From contig JBPCMU010000064.1 of NCBI GenBank assembly GCA_051001975.1, positions 1 through 64,000 of the forward strand: a stretch of DNA of 64,000 nt, in the 5' to 3' direction. Source of the DNA: DATAEG01 sp051001975 (lineage in GTDB: Bacteria; Actinomycetota; Actinomycetes; Mycobacteriales; Jatrophihabitantaceae). The notes beneath the pieces are model-generated. The model did not search any database. It saw only the letters and a list, made by a program, of their open reading frames with translations, and was not told where the DNA came from. Of the stretch, positions 1 through 9,028 are shown piece by piece. The position numbers were made by a program, and so were the translations under genes. Position 1 is the stretch's first letter. Each line of letters opens with the position of its first letter.

Positions 1-406
<406 letters not shown>

Positions 407-512
407 CAACACACACTTTCGTTGGCCTTCGGGCCGGCGAGCGCTTGCGTCCACTATGCGGTTCCCGAGGTGCGGTCACTGGCCGCACGCCAGGGACCAC
501 CATCTCCATAGA

Positions 513-632
513 GTTTCGGCGACCATAGCGAGAGGGAAACGCCCGGTCCCATCCCGAACCCGGAAGCTAAGCCTCTCAGCGCCGATGGTACTGCGCGGGC
601 CACCGCGTGGGAGAGTAGGTCGTCGCCGGACA
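513..632 (+). rRNA. rrf: 5S ribosomal RNA
   Basis: A sequence of about 120 nt with the conserved 5S core (CGCCCGGTCCCATCCCGAACC at about 540-560, then GGAAGCTAAGCC) and terminal parts GTTTCGGCGACCA and GGTCGTCGCC that can pair as helix I. It is the last gene of the rrn operon. No tRNA is seen between the 23S and 5S genes. Confidence 0.96.
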
Positions 633-641
633 CAACTTGGT

Positions 642-691
642 ACGAGGGCCGCGTGGGCCGGAGATTCTCCGTCTCACGCGGCTCTCGTCTT
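642..691 (+). terminator. Rho-independent terminator of the rrn operon
   Basis: Long GC-rich inverted repeat directly after 5S rRNA: ACGAGGGCCGCGTG pairs with CACGCGGCTCTCGT, with a further small GGAGA/TCTCC stem at the tip, followed by the T-rich run CTTTTGT. Position and form fit the end of an rRNA transcription unit. Confidence 0.85.
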
Positions 692-791
692 TTGTGCGTT
701 GTGGCGCAGCGCGACGGACGCGTTCACGACGATAAGCTGCCGGGACGGTCCGCGTGCGCGAAAAGCGTGCGCGAAAAGACAGAGGAATTCA

Positions 792-1751
792 ATGGCAGAG
801 CGTGACGGCGGGAACCGGCAGACACCTCGACCAGATAAGCCGCGGCGCGATCCCGGAAGCACCGGTGGCCAGTCGCGCGACCGAGCCGGATCCGCGGCTG
901 ATCGCGGCGCTCGCGGGCGGGCGGCGGGTGAGCGGCGACAAGCGGACGACCGGCGCGGCGGGACCCACCGCAGCGACCCTCGGCGAGACGACCCGCGCCG
1001 GTCTTCGGGAAACCGCCGCCTAGCTCCGACCGACCGGGCAACGAGTCGCCCGATGGGCCCGCACGAAGGCGGCGAGCAGGTGGTGCCGGTCGGCCCGCCC
1101 GTTCCCGCCGACCTCGGCCCAGAGATGCTCGATCGCGCGGTTCGCGGTGAACTGCGGGGCCTCAGCAAGGAGGTCGCCGACGACGTTGCCGTGCATCTGG
1201 TTGCCGCCGGCGTCCTTCTCGACGACGATGCCGCGCGGTCCCTCGAGCATGCCCGTTACGCGCGGGCCCGGGCCCGCCGGGTTGGCGCAGTCCGGGAAGC
1301 AGTCGGCATCGCCGCCTACGCCGCGGGGGAGTACGCCGAAGCGCTTGCCGAGTTGCGTGCCGCCCGCCGGATGAACGGTGATGCGTCGGGCCTTGCGATG
1401 ATTGCGGATTGCGAGCGGGCGCTGGGCCGACCGCAGCAGGCGCTGAAGGCCCTCGATGATCCGGACTTCGCTCGACTCGACGCGGAGGATCAGCTCGAGG
1501 TCATATTGGTGATCGCCGGCGCGCGACGCGATCTCGGCCAACACGACGCCGCTCTAGTCGCCCTGGAACGGGCTGGGTTGACGGCGGATCCGCCCGCGCC
1601 GTCCAGTGCCCGGGTCTGGTACGCCTACGCGGACACATTGGCCGAGATGGGCCGATCGGCTGAGGCGGCGACCTGGTTCACTCGGGTAGCCGAGCTCGAC
1701 GAGGATCTCGACACCGATGCGGCCGAGCGTGTCGCCGAGTTGACGAAGTGA
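792..1751 (+). CDS. Tetratricopeptide-repeat protein (Rv1691-like)
   Basis: A 319-residue protein. The first ~95 residues are rich in Arg, Asp and Gly and probably disordered. The rest is alpha-helical with TPR-like helix pairs, for example the 'EAVGIAAYAAGEYAEALAEL' type segment and a last repeat near the C terminus. Proteins of this make-up occupy the Rv1691 position in actinomycetes, at the head of the tlyA-nadK-recN cluster, as here. The ATG at 792 follows GAGG at a good distance; starts further up would run into the rRNA terminator and were rejected. A 13-bp direct duplication lies just upstream (753-778). The molecular function is not known; protein-protein binding is the likely mode. 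Confidence 0.8.
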   Translation: MAERDGGNRQTPRPDKPRRDPGSTGGQSRDRAGSAADRGARGRAAGERRQADDRRGGTHRSDPRRDDPRRSSGNRRLAPTDRATSRPMGPHEGGEQVVPVGPPVPADLGPEMLDRAVRGELRGLSKEVADDVAVHLVAAGVLLDDDAARSLEHARYARARARRVGAVREAVGIAAYAAGEYAEALAELRAARRMNGDASGLAMIADCERALGRPQQALKALDDPDFARLDAEDQLEVILVIAGARRDLGQHDAALVALERAGLTADPPAPSSARVWYAYADTLAEMGRSAEAATWFTRVAELDEDLDTDAAERVAELTK

Positions 1752-1833
1752 CGGGTTGACGACGTGACCGCGCAGCTCACTATCACAGGCATCTGACCGA
1801 ATCGCGCCGAGCGGCCCCACGGTAATCAGCAGT

Positions 1834-1859
1834 TGTGGATGGCCGAACGGCTGTCCACA
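1834..1859. promoter_or_regulatory. 26-bp dyad upstream of the SSB-like gene
   Basis: Outer arms TGTGGA (1834-1839) and TCCACA (1854-1859) and inner arms GCCG (1842-1845) and CGGC (1848-1851) share one centre; only the TG pairs between them do not match. The outer arms resemble the DnaA-box core TTGTCCACA of high-GC actinomycetes (8 of 9 on the right). It lies 50 bp before the ATG at 1910. It could be an operator, a pair of DnaA boxes or an RNA hairpin; no T-run follows, so it is not a good terminator. Confidence 0.5.
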
Positions 1860-1909
1860 GTTGTCGCCGACGTGGCACATGCGACGGCGGCCGGCGGCAG
1901 GCTGCTCTC

Positions 1910-2311
1910 ATGACACAGACACGACCCCGGGCGTCGAGAAAGACCCGCGCCGAATCTGCGGATGGGCACCGCAACGAAGTGCTTCTCGTGGGACTCCTCG
2001 GCAGAGCACCGGCCGTCCGCGAACTGCCGGACGGCGAGGAGATCACTACCTTCACCCTCGCCGTGCGCGGGGGCGAAGGCGCCAGTGGCAGCGACCTGAT
2101 CGACTGTGTGGCGCGGCGAGCGGCTATCCGCACCCGTCTGGTGGCCCGGTCGCCGGGGGACACCGTCGAGGTCAGCGGTCCGCTTCGGCATCGCTTCTGG
2201 CGAGCCGGCGGCGCGCTGCTCAGCCGCTACGAGGTCGAAGTCGAGCGGATCACGCTGCGTGGCCGGCTCAGCCGTCCGTCTGCGGGTCCTGGTCGGCGAA
2301 CCGACGAATAA
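1910..2311 (+). CDS. Single-stranded DNA-binding protein-like OB-fold protein
   Basis: A 133-residue protein with an SSB-type OB fold: 'NEVLLVGLLGRAPAVRELPDG' corresponds to the first strands (N-V-L-G), followed by a 'TFTLAV' strand and a 'GDTVEVSGPL' strand typical of SSB. It lacks the long Gly/Pro-rich tail and the acidic DDDIPF-type tip of housekeeping SSB, so it is probably a second, short paralogue rather than the replicative SSB. The start is ATG at 1910; no strong ribosome binding site precedes it. Its last 44 bp overlap the convergent DUF1015 gene. Confidence 0.75.
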   Translation: MTQTRPRASRKTRAESADGHRNEVLLVGLLGRAPAVRELPDGEEITTFTLAVRGGEGASGSDLIDCVARRAAIRTRLVARSPGDTVEVSGPLRHRFWRAGGALLSRYEVEVERITLRGRLSRPSAGPGRRTDE

Positions 2312-3647
2312 CGAGGCCGGACGCCGGCTTCGGCGTGAACAGCGTCGACTTGCGTGGCATCCGGGCCCCCGCGGCGGCAACCGCCGCGACTGCTTCGACT
2401 GGCGTGGCCCGAAGCAGTACGGCTGTACCCCGCAGCTCACGAGCCAGCCCGATAGCCTCGTCCGCGCTGTGGGCATAGCGGACGATCGTTTCGTCGTCGG
2501 GGAGTCCCCAGACATCGCTGATGACGACCCGATGCAGCACCGTCACATCGAGATCGAGCAGCGCGGTCGGTTCGTCCTCGCCGAGGTGCGCGTCGAGCAA
2601 CTCCTGCTGCGGCGGACCGATGAGGGCCGCTCGCGCACCGTCGGTGATAACCGCGTGAAACCCGGGGCCGGCGTGGTCGAGTTCGCTCAGCGCCTCGGGG
2701 TAGCTGTCGAACGGCGTTGCCGAGAGTCGAGCGACCGCCTGCTCCACGGCTGTGTCGAAGTCGAGTCCGGCGAGCACCCGGTGAATCGGATGCACCTCCG
2801 GTCCATACGCCGACGTGTCGACTAGTAGGGCGAGGCCGCGATCCCATGGTCCGCCGCCGTCGATCTCCTGGCGGTGGTGCTGCAGTTGCCGGTACGTCGC
2901 GTACCGGTGGTGCCCGTCGGCGATCAAGGCGCGTCGCAGAGAGAGGTCGCCTTCCACCGCGTCGTGGGCTCGCGGATCGGTAATTGCCCACAGCCGGTGC
3001 GTCGTGCCGTCCGGGGTCTGCGCCGTGGCGATCGCGTCAGCATCGTCGACATCGGCCACGACTTGGGAGGCCGGACCGCCGCCTTCGTACACGAGGTAGA
3101 TCGGCTCGAGGTTGGCCTCGGTCGCGACCATCAATGCCAGCCGATCGGCCACCGGGCCGGCCATGGTGTTCTCGTGGGGCAGGATCACGCCGTCGGCAGG
3201 GTTGCGCAGTTCCACCGCGCCGAGCAATCCCCGGGTAAGCGACCCAGGCGTGCCGTCGGCAGGATCCGTGCGCATCTCATAGATGTAGAGCGCCGGCAGG
3301 TTGTCGACGCGCAGCACCCCGTCGGCGGTCCAGTCGGTGAGCAGCTCCGCGGCGTGTAGGTACGGGTCGGGGCCAGGGTCGGCGCCGGCGTCTGGCCCCC
3401 CCGTCTTCGGCTCGCTGTTGCGATCCGGTGCCACCGGCAGCACCAACGCAACGGCGTTGTGCTCGTCGGTGCCGAGCAAACGCAACCGTTCGGTGGCATC
3501 GATGACGTCATAGGGCGGACAGAGCAACTCGCCGAGTCGCTCCGGGCCGACGGCGTAGCGCAGCGCACGGAACGGGGCCAACGACAACCCATCCGTCGGG
3601 GTGGCGATGTCGGTCTGGGTCGGGTCGGGCGGCATCGACTCGGACAT
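2268..3647 (-). CDS. DUF1015 family protein
   Basis: A 459-residue protein with the DUF1015 signature: an early 'LAPFRALRY' segment, 'LLCPPYDVID' (C-P-P-Y-D), 'HENTMAGPVADRLALM', and 'LIADGHHRYATYRQLQ' (D-G-H-H-R). The HxxT and DGHHR motifs suggest an enzyme with a conserved polar pocket, but I know of no settled reaction. The start ATG at 3647 is preceded by a -10-like TACTGT that would give a leaderless mRNA. It is divergent from the HAD phosphatase gene and convergent with the SSB-like gene. Confidence 0.88.
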   Translation of the reverse strand: MSESMPPDPTQTDIATPTDGLSLAPFRALRYAVGPERLGELLCPPYDVIDATERLRLLGTDEHNAVALVLPVAPDRNSEPKTGGPDAGADPGPDPYLHAAELLTDWTADGVLRVDNLPALYIYEMRTDPADGTPGSLTRGLLGAVELRNPADGVILPHENTMAGPVADRLALMVATEANLEPIYLVYEGGGPASQVVADVDDADAIATAQTPDGTTHRLWAITDPRAHDAVEGDLSLRRALIADGHHRYATYRQLQHHRQEIDGGGPWDRGLALLVDTSAYGPEVHPIHRVLAGLDFDTAVEQAVARLSATPFDSYPEALSELDHAGPGFHAVITDGARAALIGPPQQELLDAHLGEDEPTALLDLDVTVLHRVVISDVWGLPDDETIVRYAHSADEAIGLARELRGTAVLLRATPVEAVAAVAAAGARMPRKSTLFTPKPASGLVIRRFADQDPQTDG

Positions 3648-3655
3648 AGCGCTTC

Positions 3656-3716
3656 ACAGTAGTGCCCACCACCGGGGCGGGACGGTAGTGGGCGGTGCAG
3701 CAGGGGTGGATACCGT
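3656..3716. promoter_or_regulatory. Divergent leaderless promoters of the DUF1015 and HAD genes
   Basis: On the minus strand TACTGT (3661-3656) is 8 nt from the ATG at 3647. On the plus strand TACCGT (3711-3716) is 6 nt from the ATG at 3723. Both fit the actinobacterial -10 form TANNNT placed so that transcription starts at or next to the start codon. I see no convincing -35 boxes. Confidence 0.5.
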
Positions 3717-3722
3717 GGCCGG

Positions 3723-4808
3723 ATGACCGACCGAGTTCCTGCCCCGTCAGCTCGACAGCCCGAAGAAGTCGAGGCGTTCGCTGAATCGGCGCACCCGCTG
3801 TGCGCGCGGTATGACGTCGCGCTGCTGGACCTGGACGGTGTCGTGTACGTGGGCGACGGCCCGGTGCCGGGCGCACCGGCAGCCCTTACCGAAGCACGTC
3901 GGCGAGGTATGCGCCTGGCGTTCGTCACCAACAATGCGGCTCGGCCGGCCTCGGCGGTGGCAACCCGGCTCGCCGGAATGGGTGTCGCTGCCGATCCGAT
4001 CGACGTCATCACTTCCGCACAGACCGCCGCGCACTATCTCGCCGATCGCCTTCCGCCGGGCAGCGCCGTGCTCGTCGTCGGTGGAGCAGGCTTGGTCGAG
4101 GCGTTGCATGAGCGTGGGCTGCGTCCAGTGGCTTCCGCGGACGACGACCCGGCAGCGGTCGTCCAGGGATTCGCACCGGCCACCGACTGGGCGATGCTGT
4201 CCGAGGGTGCGGTCGCGATCGGTCGGGGCGTGCCGTGGATCGCGACAAACACCGACTCTACCGTCCCGTCCGACCGCGGGCCCCTCCCCGGCAACGGATC
4301 ATTGGTCGCAGCGCTGCGCGAGGCGACCGGGTACGAACCCACCGTCACTGGCAAACCTCAACCAACGATGCACCGCGAAACGCTGGAGCGGACCGGTGCG
4401 GTAACACCGCTGGTCGTCGGGGATCGTCTGGACACCGATATCGAGGGGGCGCATGCGGTCGGCTGCCCCAGCCTGCTGGTCCTCAGCGGCGTCACCGATA
4501 TCCACACCCTGCTGGCAGCTGCGCCGGGACAGCGGCCGACCTACCTGGGTCGCGACGTGTCAGCGCTGCTGCACGCCCACCCGGCGACCACACTCGACCG
4601 TGCGTCGAGCCGGTGCGGGCGATGGCAGGCCACGGCCCGGCCGGCCGGCATCGAGCTTGCCGCCGCGGCCGCGGATGAGGCGGCCGGCGCAGACGGGCTG
4701 GATGCCGTCCGGGCATTGGCGGCGCAGGCGTGGGCTCACGCGACGGGCAACCTGTCCGCTGCCGACCCCGATGCCAGGGCCGAATTGGGTCGGCTCGGCC
4801 TCGACTGA
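3723..4808 (+). CDS. HAD-superfamily phosphatase, NagD-like (Rv1692-like)
   Basis: A 361-residue HAD-IIA hydrolase. Motif I is D36-x-D38-G-V, motif II is the 'FVTNNA' segment, and the late motif is 'VVGDRLDTDIEGA', in the order expected for NagD/AraL-type phosphatases. The neighbourhood (small acidic protein, tlyA, nadK, recN) is that of Rv1692, reported as a glycerol-3-phosphate phosphatase in lipid-head recycling; the same activity is an inference here. After the HAD domain an extra ~90 residues form a small Ala-rich C-terminal domain. The start ATG lies directly behind a TACCGT -10 element, suggesting a leaderless mRNA. Confidence 0.85.
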   Translation: MTDRVPAPSARQPEEVEAFAESAHPLCARYDVALLDLDGVVYVGDGPVPGAPAALTEARRRGMRLAFVTNNAARPASAVATRLAGMGVAADPIDVITSAQTAAHYLADRLPPGSAVLVVGGAGLVEALHERGLRPVASADDDPAAVVQGFAPATDWAMLSEGAVAIGRGVPWIATNTDSTVPSDRGPLPGNGSLVAALREATGYEPTVTGKPQPTMHRETLERTGAVTPLVVGDRLDTDIEGAHAVGCPSLLVLSGVTDIHTLLAAAPGQRPTYLGRDVSALLHAHPATTLDRASSRCGRWQATARPAGIELAAAAADEAAGADGLDAVRALAAQAWAHATGNLSAADPDARAELGRLGLD

Positions 4809-4887
4809 CCTGACCTGACGGACCTGGCCGACCCGGTAGCGTCGGCATCGGATGATTGTTCGTCGCATTCGTATCGCAGGAGAGTCG

Positions 4888-5268
4888 ATGACCGTGCAGC
4901 CCGGCCGCACCCCGTTTGCCGATGAGCCCGTCGAGCCCGGGCACGACGATGCCGTGGAGATCGGAGCAGTAGCCGGCGCGAAGAGTGCCGAGCCGCTGGA
5001 TGCAGAGCCTGCGGACCTGGTCGAGGAGTTCGTCTGCCCGATGCAGTCAGTGGAGGCTGACGGGGCGGCGGCTGGCTCTGTCGGGCCGGTGCACCCGCGG
5101 GAAGAACCGGGCGGGAACCATCCGGCGGTCGCCCGAGCCGCCGAGCTGCTCGACGGCATCGGTGATTTACCGGTCGACGAACACAGCGAGCGGTACGAGC
5201 TGGCGCACGGTGAGCTGCAGGCCGCGCTGGCCGACGCGGAGCCGCCGGGACCTGTCGGCGCTCGGTGA
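4888..5268 (+). CDS. Small acidic protein of unknown function (Rv1693 position)
   Basis: A 126-residue acidic protein, low-complexity in its first 70 residues, with a conserved-looking C-terminal helix ('VARAAELLDGIGDLPVDEHSERYELAHGELQAAL'-like, residues ~78-115). A protein with such a C-terminal segment precedes tlyA in many actinomycetes. I chose ATG 4888 because AGGAGAG sits 4-10 nt before it. An in-frame ATG at 4852 lies 9 nt after TAGCGT and could be a leaderless alternative. It ends 1 nt before tlyA, so the two are probably co-translated. Function unknown. Confidence 0.7.
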   Translation: MTVQPGRTPFADEPVEPGHDDAVEIGAVAGAKSAEPLDAEPADLVEEFVCPMQSVEADGAAAGSVGPVHPREEPGGNHPAVARAAELLDGIGDLPVDEHSERYELAHGELQAALADAEPPGPVGAR

Positions 5269-5269
5269 G

Positions 5270-6094
5270 ATGGCGGCAACCAACGTGAGCCCGGCACCGG
5301 TCAGGCTGGACATCGAACTCGTCCGGCGCGGACTGGCCCGCTCCCGTACACACGCTGCACAGTTGATCCACGAGGGCCGGGTCCGCCGTGGCGGCAAGGC
5401 AGCCGGCAAGCCGTCGGCGCTGGTCGAGGAATCCGACCTGATCGAGGTTGCCGCAGTGGACGCCGAGGAGTGGGTGTCCCGCGGCGGTTACAAGCTCGCC
5501 GGTGCGCTCGAGGCGATGGCGTCGCTCGCGGTGGCCGGCCGGCGCTGCCTCGACGCCGGCTCATCGACCGGCGGATTCACCGATGTGCTCCTGCGCCGGG
5601 GTGCCCGGGAAGTCGTCGCGGTTGATGTCGGCACCGACCAACTCGTCGACCAACTGGCCGCCGACCCGCGGGTCGTAGTGCGCGAGCAGCTCAGCGTGCG
5701 CGACCTTGCTGCCTCCGACATCGGCGGCCCGGTCGACCTGGTTGTGGCCGATCTGTCGTTCATCTCGCTGGTCAAGGTGCTGCCGAATCTCGTCGCCTGC
5801 GCCCGAGCGGACGGCGATCTGCTGCTGATGATCAAGCCTCAGTTCGAGGTCGGCAAGGAATGCCTCGGCCGAGGCGGTGTGGTCCGCGACCCAGCACTGC
5901 AGTCCGCTGCCGTCACGCAGGTCGTGACCGCCGCGTTCGACCTCGGCTGGGGCACCGCCGGCATCGTGCGCAGCGTGCTGCCCGGCCCGGCTGGCAATGT
6001 CGAGTTCTTCGCCTGGCTGCATCGGGACGCGCCGGCTGCGGACCCGGCCGCGATCGCCGCTGTCGCCGAAGCGCCGGCACCGGATGACGAGTAG
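5270..6094 (+). CDS. tlyA: TlyA family rRNA (cytidine-2'-O)-methyltransferase
   Basis: A 274-residue protein. Residues ~12-70 are an S4 RNA-binding domain (RLDIELVRRGLARSR at its start). Residues ~75-250 are an FtsJ-type methyltransferase: 'GGYKLAGAL', then the SAM loop 'CLDAGSSTGGFTDVLL', 'VVAVDVGTDQL', the catalytic strand 'DLVVADLSFISL', and 'LLMIKPQFEVG'. The K...D...K series fits the K-D-K-E tetrad of 2'-O-methyltransferases. TlyA methylates 16S and 23S rRNA and is needed for capreomycin action in mycobacteria. ATG 5270 starts 1 nt after the previous stop; GTG 5285 is a possible alternative. Confidence 0.93.
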   Translation: MAATNVSPAPVRLDIELVRRGLARSRTHAAQLIHEGRVRRGGKAAGKPSALVEESDLIEVAAVDAEEWVSRGGYKLAGALEAMASLAVAGRRCLDAGSSTGGFTDVLLRRGAREVVAVDVGTDQLVDQLAADPRVVVREQLSVRDLAASDIGGPVDLVVADLSFISLVKVLPNLVACARADGDLLLMIKPQFEVGKECLGRGGVVRDPALQSAAVTQVVTAAFDLGWGTAGIVRSVLPGPAGNVEFFAWLHRDAPAADPAAIAAVAEAPAPDDE

Positions 6095-6104
6095 GGGGCC
6101 CGAG

Positions 6105-7043
6105 ATGCCGAGAGCCGCGGTGATCATCGCGCATACCGGGCGGGAGAAGATCCGCCGGGAGACCCAGGTCGCCGGAGAGCGATTGTTGGCGGCCGGCTTC
6201 GAGGTCCGGATGACGCTCGATGAGGCACAGGACGCCGGACTGCAGGATCGGGTCCGGATCGTCGACGAAGGCGACGGCGCTGAGGGCGCCGAGCTGGTGC
6301 TCGTGCTCGGTGGGGACGGCACGTTCCTGCGCGGTGCCGAGCTGGCCCGCCCCGCCGCCGTGCCCATGTTGGGCGTGAACCTGGGTCATGTCGGGTTCCT
6401 CGCCGAAACTGAGCCCGACGAACTGGTCGCCTCGTTGGACGCGGTCATCTCCGGGAACTACGAGGTGGAAGAGCGGGTCACCCTCGACGTCGACGTGCTG
6501 GAGGACGGCCGGGTCGTCGCGTCGGAATGGGCGCTGAACGAGGCGTCGGTCGAGAAGAGCTCTCGGGAACGGATGCTCGAAGTGGCCGTAGCGATCGACG
6601 GTGCACCGCTGCTGCGGTTCGGCTGTGACGGGGTGCTCTGTGCGACTCCTACCGGGTCGACCGCCTATGCGTTTTCTGTCGGCGGCCCGATCGTTTGGCC
6701 CAACGTCGACGCGCTGTTGGTCGTACCCAACGCCGCACACGCCGTGTTCGCCCGGCCGCTGGTGATCGCGCCTGGCTCGACGATCACCCTTCAACTGCTG
6801 CGCAAGGACCACCCGGGCGTGCTGTCCTGTGACGGGCGGCGGTCGGTCGATGTCGCGCCGGGCAGCGTCGTGCATGTCCGCAGGGGCGCCCTGCCGGTGA
6901 AGATCGCGCGGCTCAGCGGCACGGCGTTCTCGCAGCGACTGGTGCAGAAGTTCGACATCCCGGTCCGTGGATTCCGCGAGGGTGCCGACTCGCACGCGCT
7001 CACCCTCGACGTGGACGACTGGGACGACGTCGCCCCCACCTGA
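6105..7043 (+). CDS. nadK: NAD kinase
   Basis: A 312-residue protein that phosphorylates NAD to NADP in the cytoplasm. It has the diagnostic 'LVLGGDGTFL' motif, 'GVNLGHVGFLAE', 'NEASVEKSS' (the NE/D motif) and the conserved 'TPTGSTAYAFSVGGPI' loop that binds NAD. The ATG at 6105 lies behind a G-rich stretch (GTAGGGGGCCCGAG) after the tlyA stop, so tlyA-nadK form an operon as in Rv1694-Rv1695. Length is normal for the family. Confidence 0.95.
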   Translation: MPRAAVIIAHTGREKIRRETQVAGERLLAAGFEVRMTLDEAQDAGLQDRVRIVDEGDGAEGAELVLVLGGDGTFLRGAELARPAAVPMLGVNLGHVGFLAETEPDELVASLDAVISGNYEVEERVTLDVDVLEDGRVVASEWALNEASVEKSSRERMLEVAVAIDGAPLLRFGCDGVLCATPTGSTAYAFSVGGPIVWPNVDALLVVPNAAHAVFARPLVIAPGSTITLQLLRKDHPGVLSCDGRRSVDVAPGSVVHVRRGALPVKIARLSGTAFSQRLVQKFDIPVRGFREGADSHALTLDVDDWDDVAPT

Positions 7044-7077
7044 GAATCGGCGTCTGCGCGCGGCGCCCCGACCCCGT

Positions 7078-7083
7078 TACCCT
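7078..7083 (+). promoter_or_regulatory. -10 element of a leaderless recN promoter
   Basis: TACCCT ends 8 nt before the GTG start of recN, the spacing seen at leaderless actinobacterial genes. No clear SOS box is visible next to it. Confidence 0.5.
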
Positions 7084-7091
7084 CGGCGACT

Positions 7092-8873
7092 GTGCTGGAG
7101 GAACTGCGGATCCGTCATCTGGGCGTCATAGACGACGCCACGATGCAACTGGATCGGGGACTCACCGTCGTCACCGGCGAGACCGGCGCGGGCAAGACGA
7201 TGGTGGTCACCGGCCTGCACCTGCTGTTCGGCGGCCGTGCGGACAGCGCGCAGGTCCGTACCGGCGCAGACCAGGCATCGATCGAAGGCCGGATCAGCGC
7301 GGTGGACGAGGATTCAGTCGCGCAACGGTTGAGCGAGGCCGGCGGCGAACTCGACGAGGACGGCACGTTACTGCTGCGCCGAAGTATTACGGCTACCGGC
7401 CGATCACGCGGACATGCCGGCGGCGCCAGCGTCCCCATCGGCGTCCTCGCCGACCTCGGTGAACGGCTGCTGGCCATCCACGGTCAGTCCGGACAGCTCA
7501 GGCTGGTTCGTCCCGCCGAGCAACGCGCCGCGCTCGACCGGTACGCGGGCATCGACCTGACCGACTACCGAGGCGCGTTGCGCGCCTGGTTGGACGCCGA
7601 GGAGGTCTGGCACACCCGGGTCCGCGACGCGGCGACGCTATCGGCGGAGGCTGACGTGTTGCGCCACGGCCTCGAGGAGATCGAGAAGGTGGACCCCCAG
7701 CCCGGTGAGGACGACGAGTTGGCTGGCACGGCTTCGCGGCTGGCGCACGTCGACGGGCTGAGGCTGGCCGCCCGGGGGGCGCACGACGCGCTGGTCGGAG
7801 CCACCGACGACCCCGGCTCGGATGCAGTCGATGTGCAGTCCCTGCTGGCCGCCGCGCAACGGGAGCTGAGCCAGGTCAACGGCGCGGACCCCGAGCTGGA
7901 CGGACTGAGTGCACGCTTCGCCGACGTGGCCGCGACGGCTGCCGACCTCGGTGTCGAACTCGCCGCGTACGAATCCGGTCTGGAGGCCGATCCCGAGCTG
8001 CTCGCCGCGACCGAAACTCGCCGCGCCGAGCTGTCCGCATTGGTGCGCAGGTACGGGCGGCCGGCAGATTCCGACGGCACCGGCGGGGTCTCGGCCGTGC
8101 TGGCCTGGGCGAAGCAGGCCGCTGCTCGGCATGCCGAGATCGACGTCTCCGACGAAGCGCTCGACGCGCTGGCCGCTTCCCGCGATGTTGCTCGCGATGC
8201 GGCAGCCGAGCAGGCCCGGGCGATCTCCGCGCGGCGACGCGAGGTCGCGGCGGCGCTGTCGGATGCAGTCTCCGCGGAACTGTCCGGCTTGGCGATGGCC
8301 GGAGCCCGGCTAGAGGTCGTCGTGGACGCACGCCCCGCCGTGGCCGGGCAACCGGCGTTGCGCCTCCCGAAGGGGCCGCCGGAGGGCCATTCCGCCGGAA
8401 TGGACGGCGTCGACGAGGTGAATTTCCTGCTCCAGGCCGACCCCTCCGCACCCGGCGTGCCGCTGCACCGAGGCGCGTCTGGTGGCGAGTTGTCCCGGGT
8501 GATGCTCGCCCTGGAGGTGGTGCTGGCCGACACTGATCCGGTGCCGACGATGATCTTCGACGAGGTCGACGCCGGGGTGGGCGGGCGCGCCGCGGTCGAG
8601 GTGGGTCGGCGGCTGGCCCGGCTGGCCCGCAGCCGCCAGGTCATCGTCGTGACCCACTTGGCGCAGGTCGCCGCCTACGCCGGACAGCATCTCGTAGTGG
8701 ACAAAGCGACCGGAGCCGACGGTGCGGACGGCATCACCAGCAGCAGCGTGCGGGCAGTGTCCGCCGCCGACCGGGAAGCCGAGCTGGCCCGGATGCTGGC
8801 CGGCCAGGACACGAGGACCGCCCGACGGCACGCGGCAGAACTGTTGGCGCAGGCTCACTCCGACAGAGGATGA
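7092..8873 (+). CDS. recN: DNA repair protein RecN
   Basis: A 593-residue SMC-like ATPase that acts at DNA double-strand breaks. The N-terminal half carries Walker A 'TGETGAGKT' (residues ~29-37). The middle is predominantly Ala/Glu/Leu-rich coiled coil. The C-terminal half has the signature 'GASGGELSRVMLALEVVLA', Walker B 'MIFDEVDAGVGGRAA' and the His-loop strand 'QVIVVTHLAQVAAYA'. Length is typical. The start is GTG, with a -10 element so close that the mRNA is probably leaderless, which separates its expression from nadK. Confidence 0.95.
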   Translation: MLEELRIRHLGVIDDATMQLDRGLTVVTGETGAGKTMVVTGLHLLFGGRADSAQVRTGADQASIEGRISAVDEDSVAQRLSEAGGELDEDGTLLLRRSITATGRSRGHAGGASVPIGVLADLGERLLAIHGQSGQLRLVRPAEQRAALDRYAGIDLTDYRGALRAWLDAEEVWHTRVRDAATLSAEADVLRHGLEEIEKVDPQPGEDDELAGTASRLAHVDGLRLAARGAHDALVGATDDPGSDAVDVQSLLAAAQRELSQVNGADPELDGLSARFADVAATAADLGVELAAYESGLEADPELLAATETRRAELSALVRRYGRPADSDGTGGVSAVLAWAKQAAARHAEIDVSDEALDALAASRDVARDAAAEQARAISARRREVAAALSDAVSAELSGLAMAGARLEVVVDARPAVAGQPALRLPKGPPEGHSAGMDGVDEVNFLLQADPSAPGVPLHRGASGGELSRVMLALEVVLADTDPVPTMIFDEVDAGVGGRAAVEVGRRLARLARSRQVIVVTHLAQVAAYAGQHLVVDKATGADGADGITSSSVRAVSAADREAELARMLAGQDTRTARRHAAELLAQAHSDRG

Positions 8874-8881
8874 TCGGTCCA

Positions 8882-8906
8882 GGCCCGCGGGAGACGCTCC
8901 CGGGCC
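8882..8906 (+). terminator. Possible hairpin terminator after recN
   Basis: GGCCCGCGGGAG and CTCCCGGGCC pair with one bulge around a 3-nt loop, 8 nt after the recN stop. There is no T-run, so it may be a weak or Rho-assisted end, or simply a hairpin. Confidence 0.4.
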
Positions 8907-9028
8907 GGTGGGGCCACCGCTGAGGTGCGGCCGGCGTGGGTGTGATGCGTCTGACGCCGCGCGGGTCTGCCGCGCCGAGGGCGTGGCGCTCCCAGTTCGG
9001 AGGGGATCGAATGGCACGATGGGCAGCC

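Noticed and set aside
753..778. Tandem 13-bp repeat CGTGCGCGAAAAG before the TPR gene
   Set aside because: Real in the sequence but only two copies and no sign of a function.
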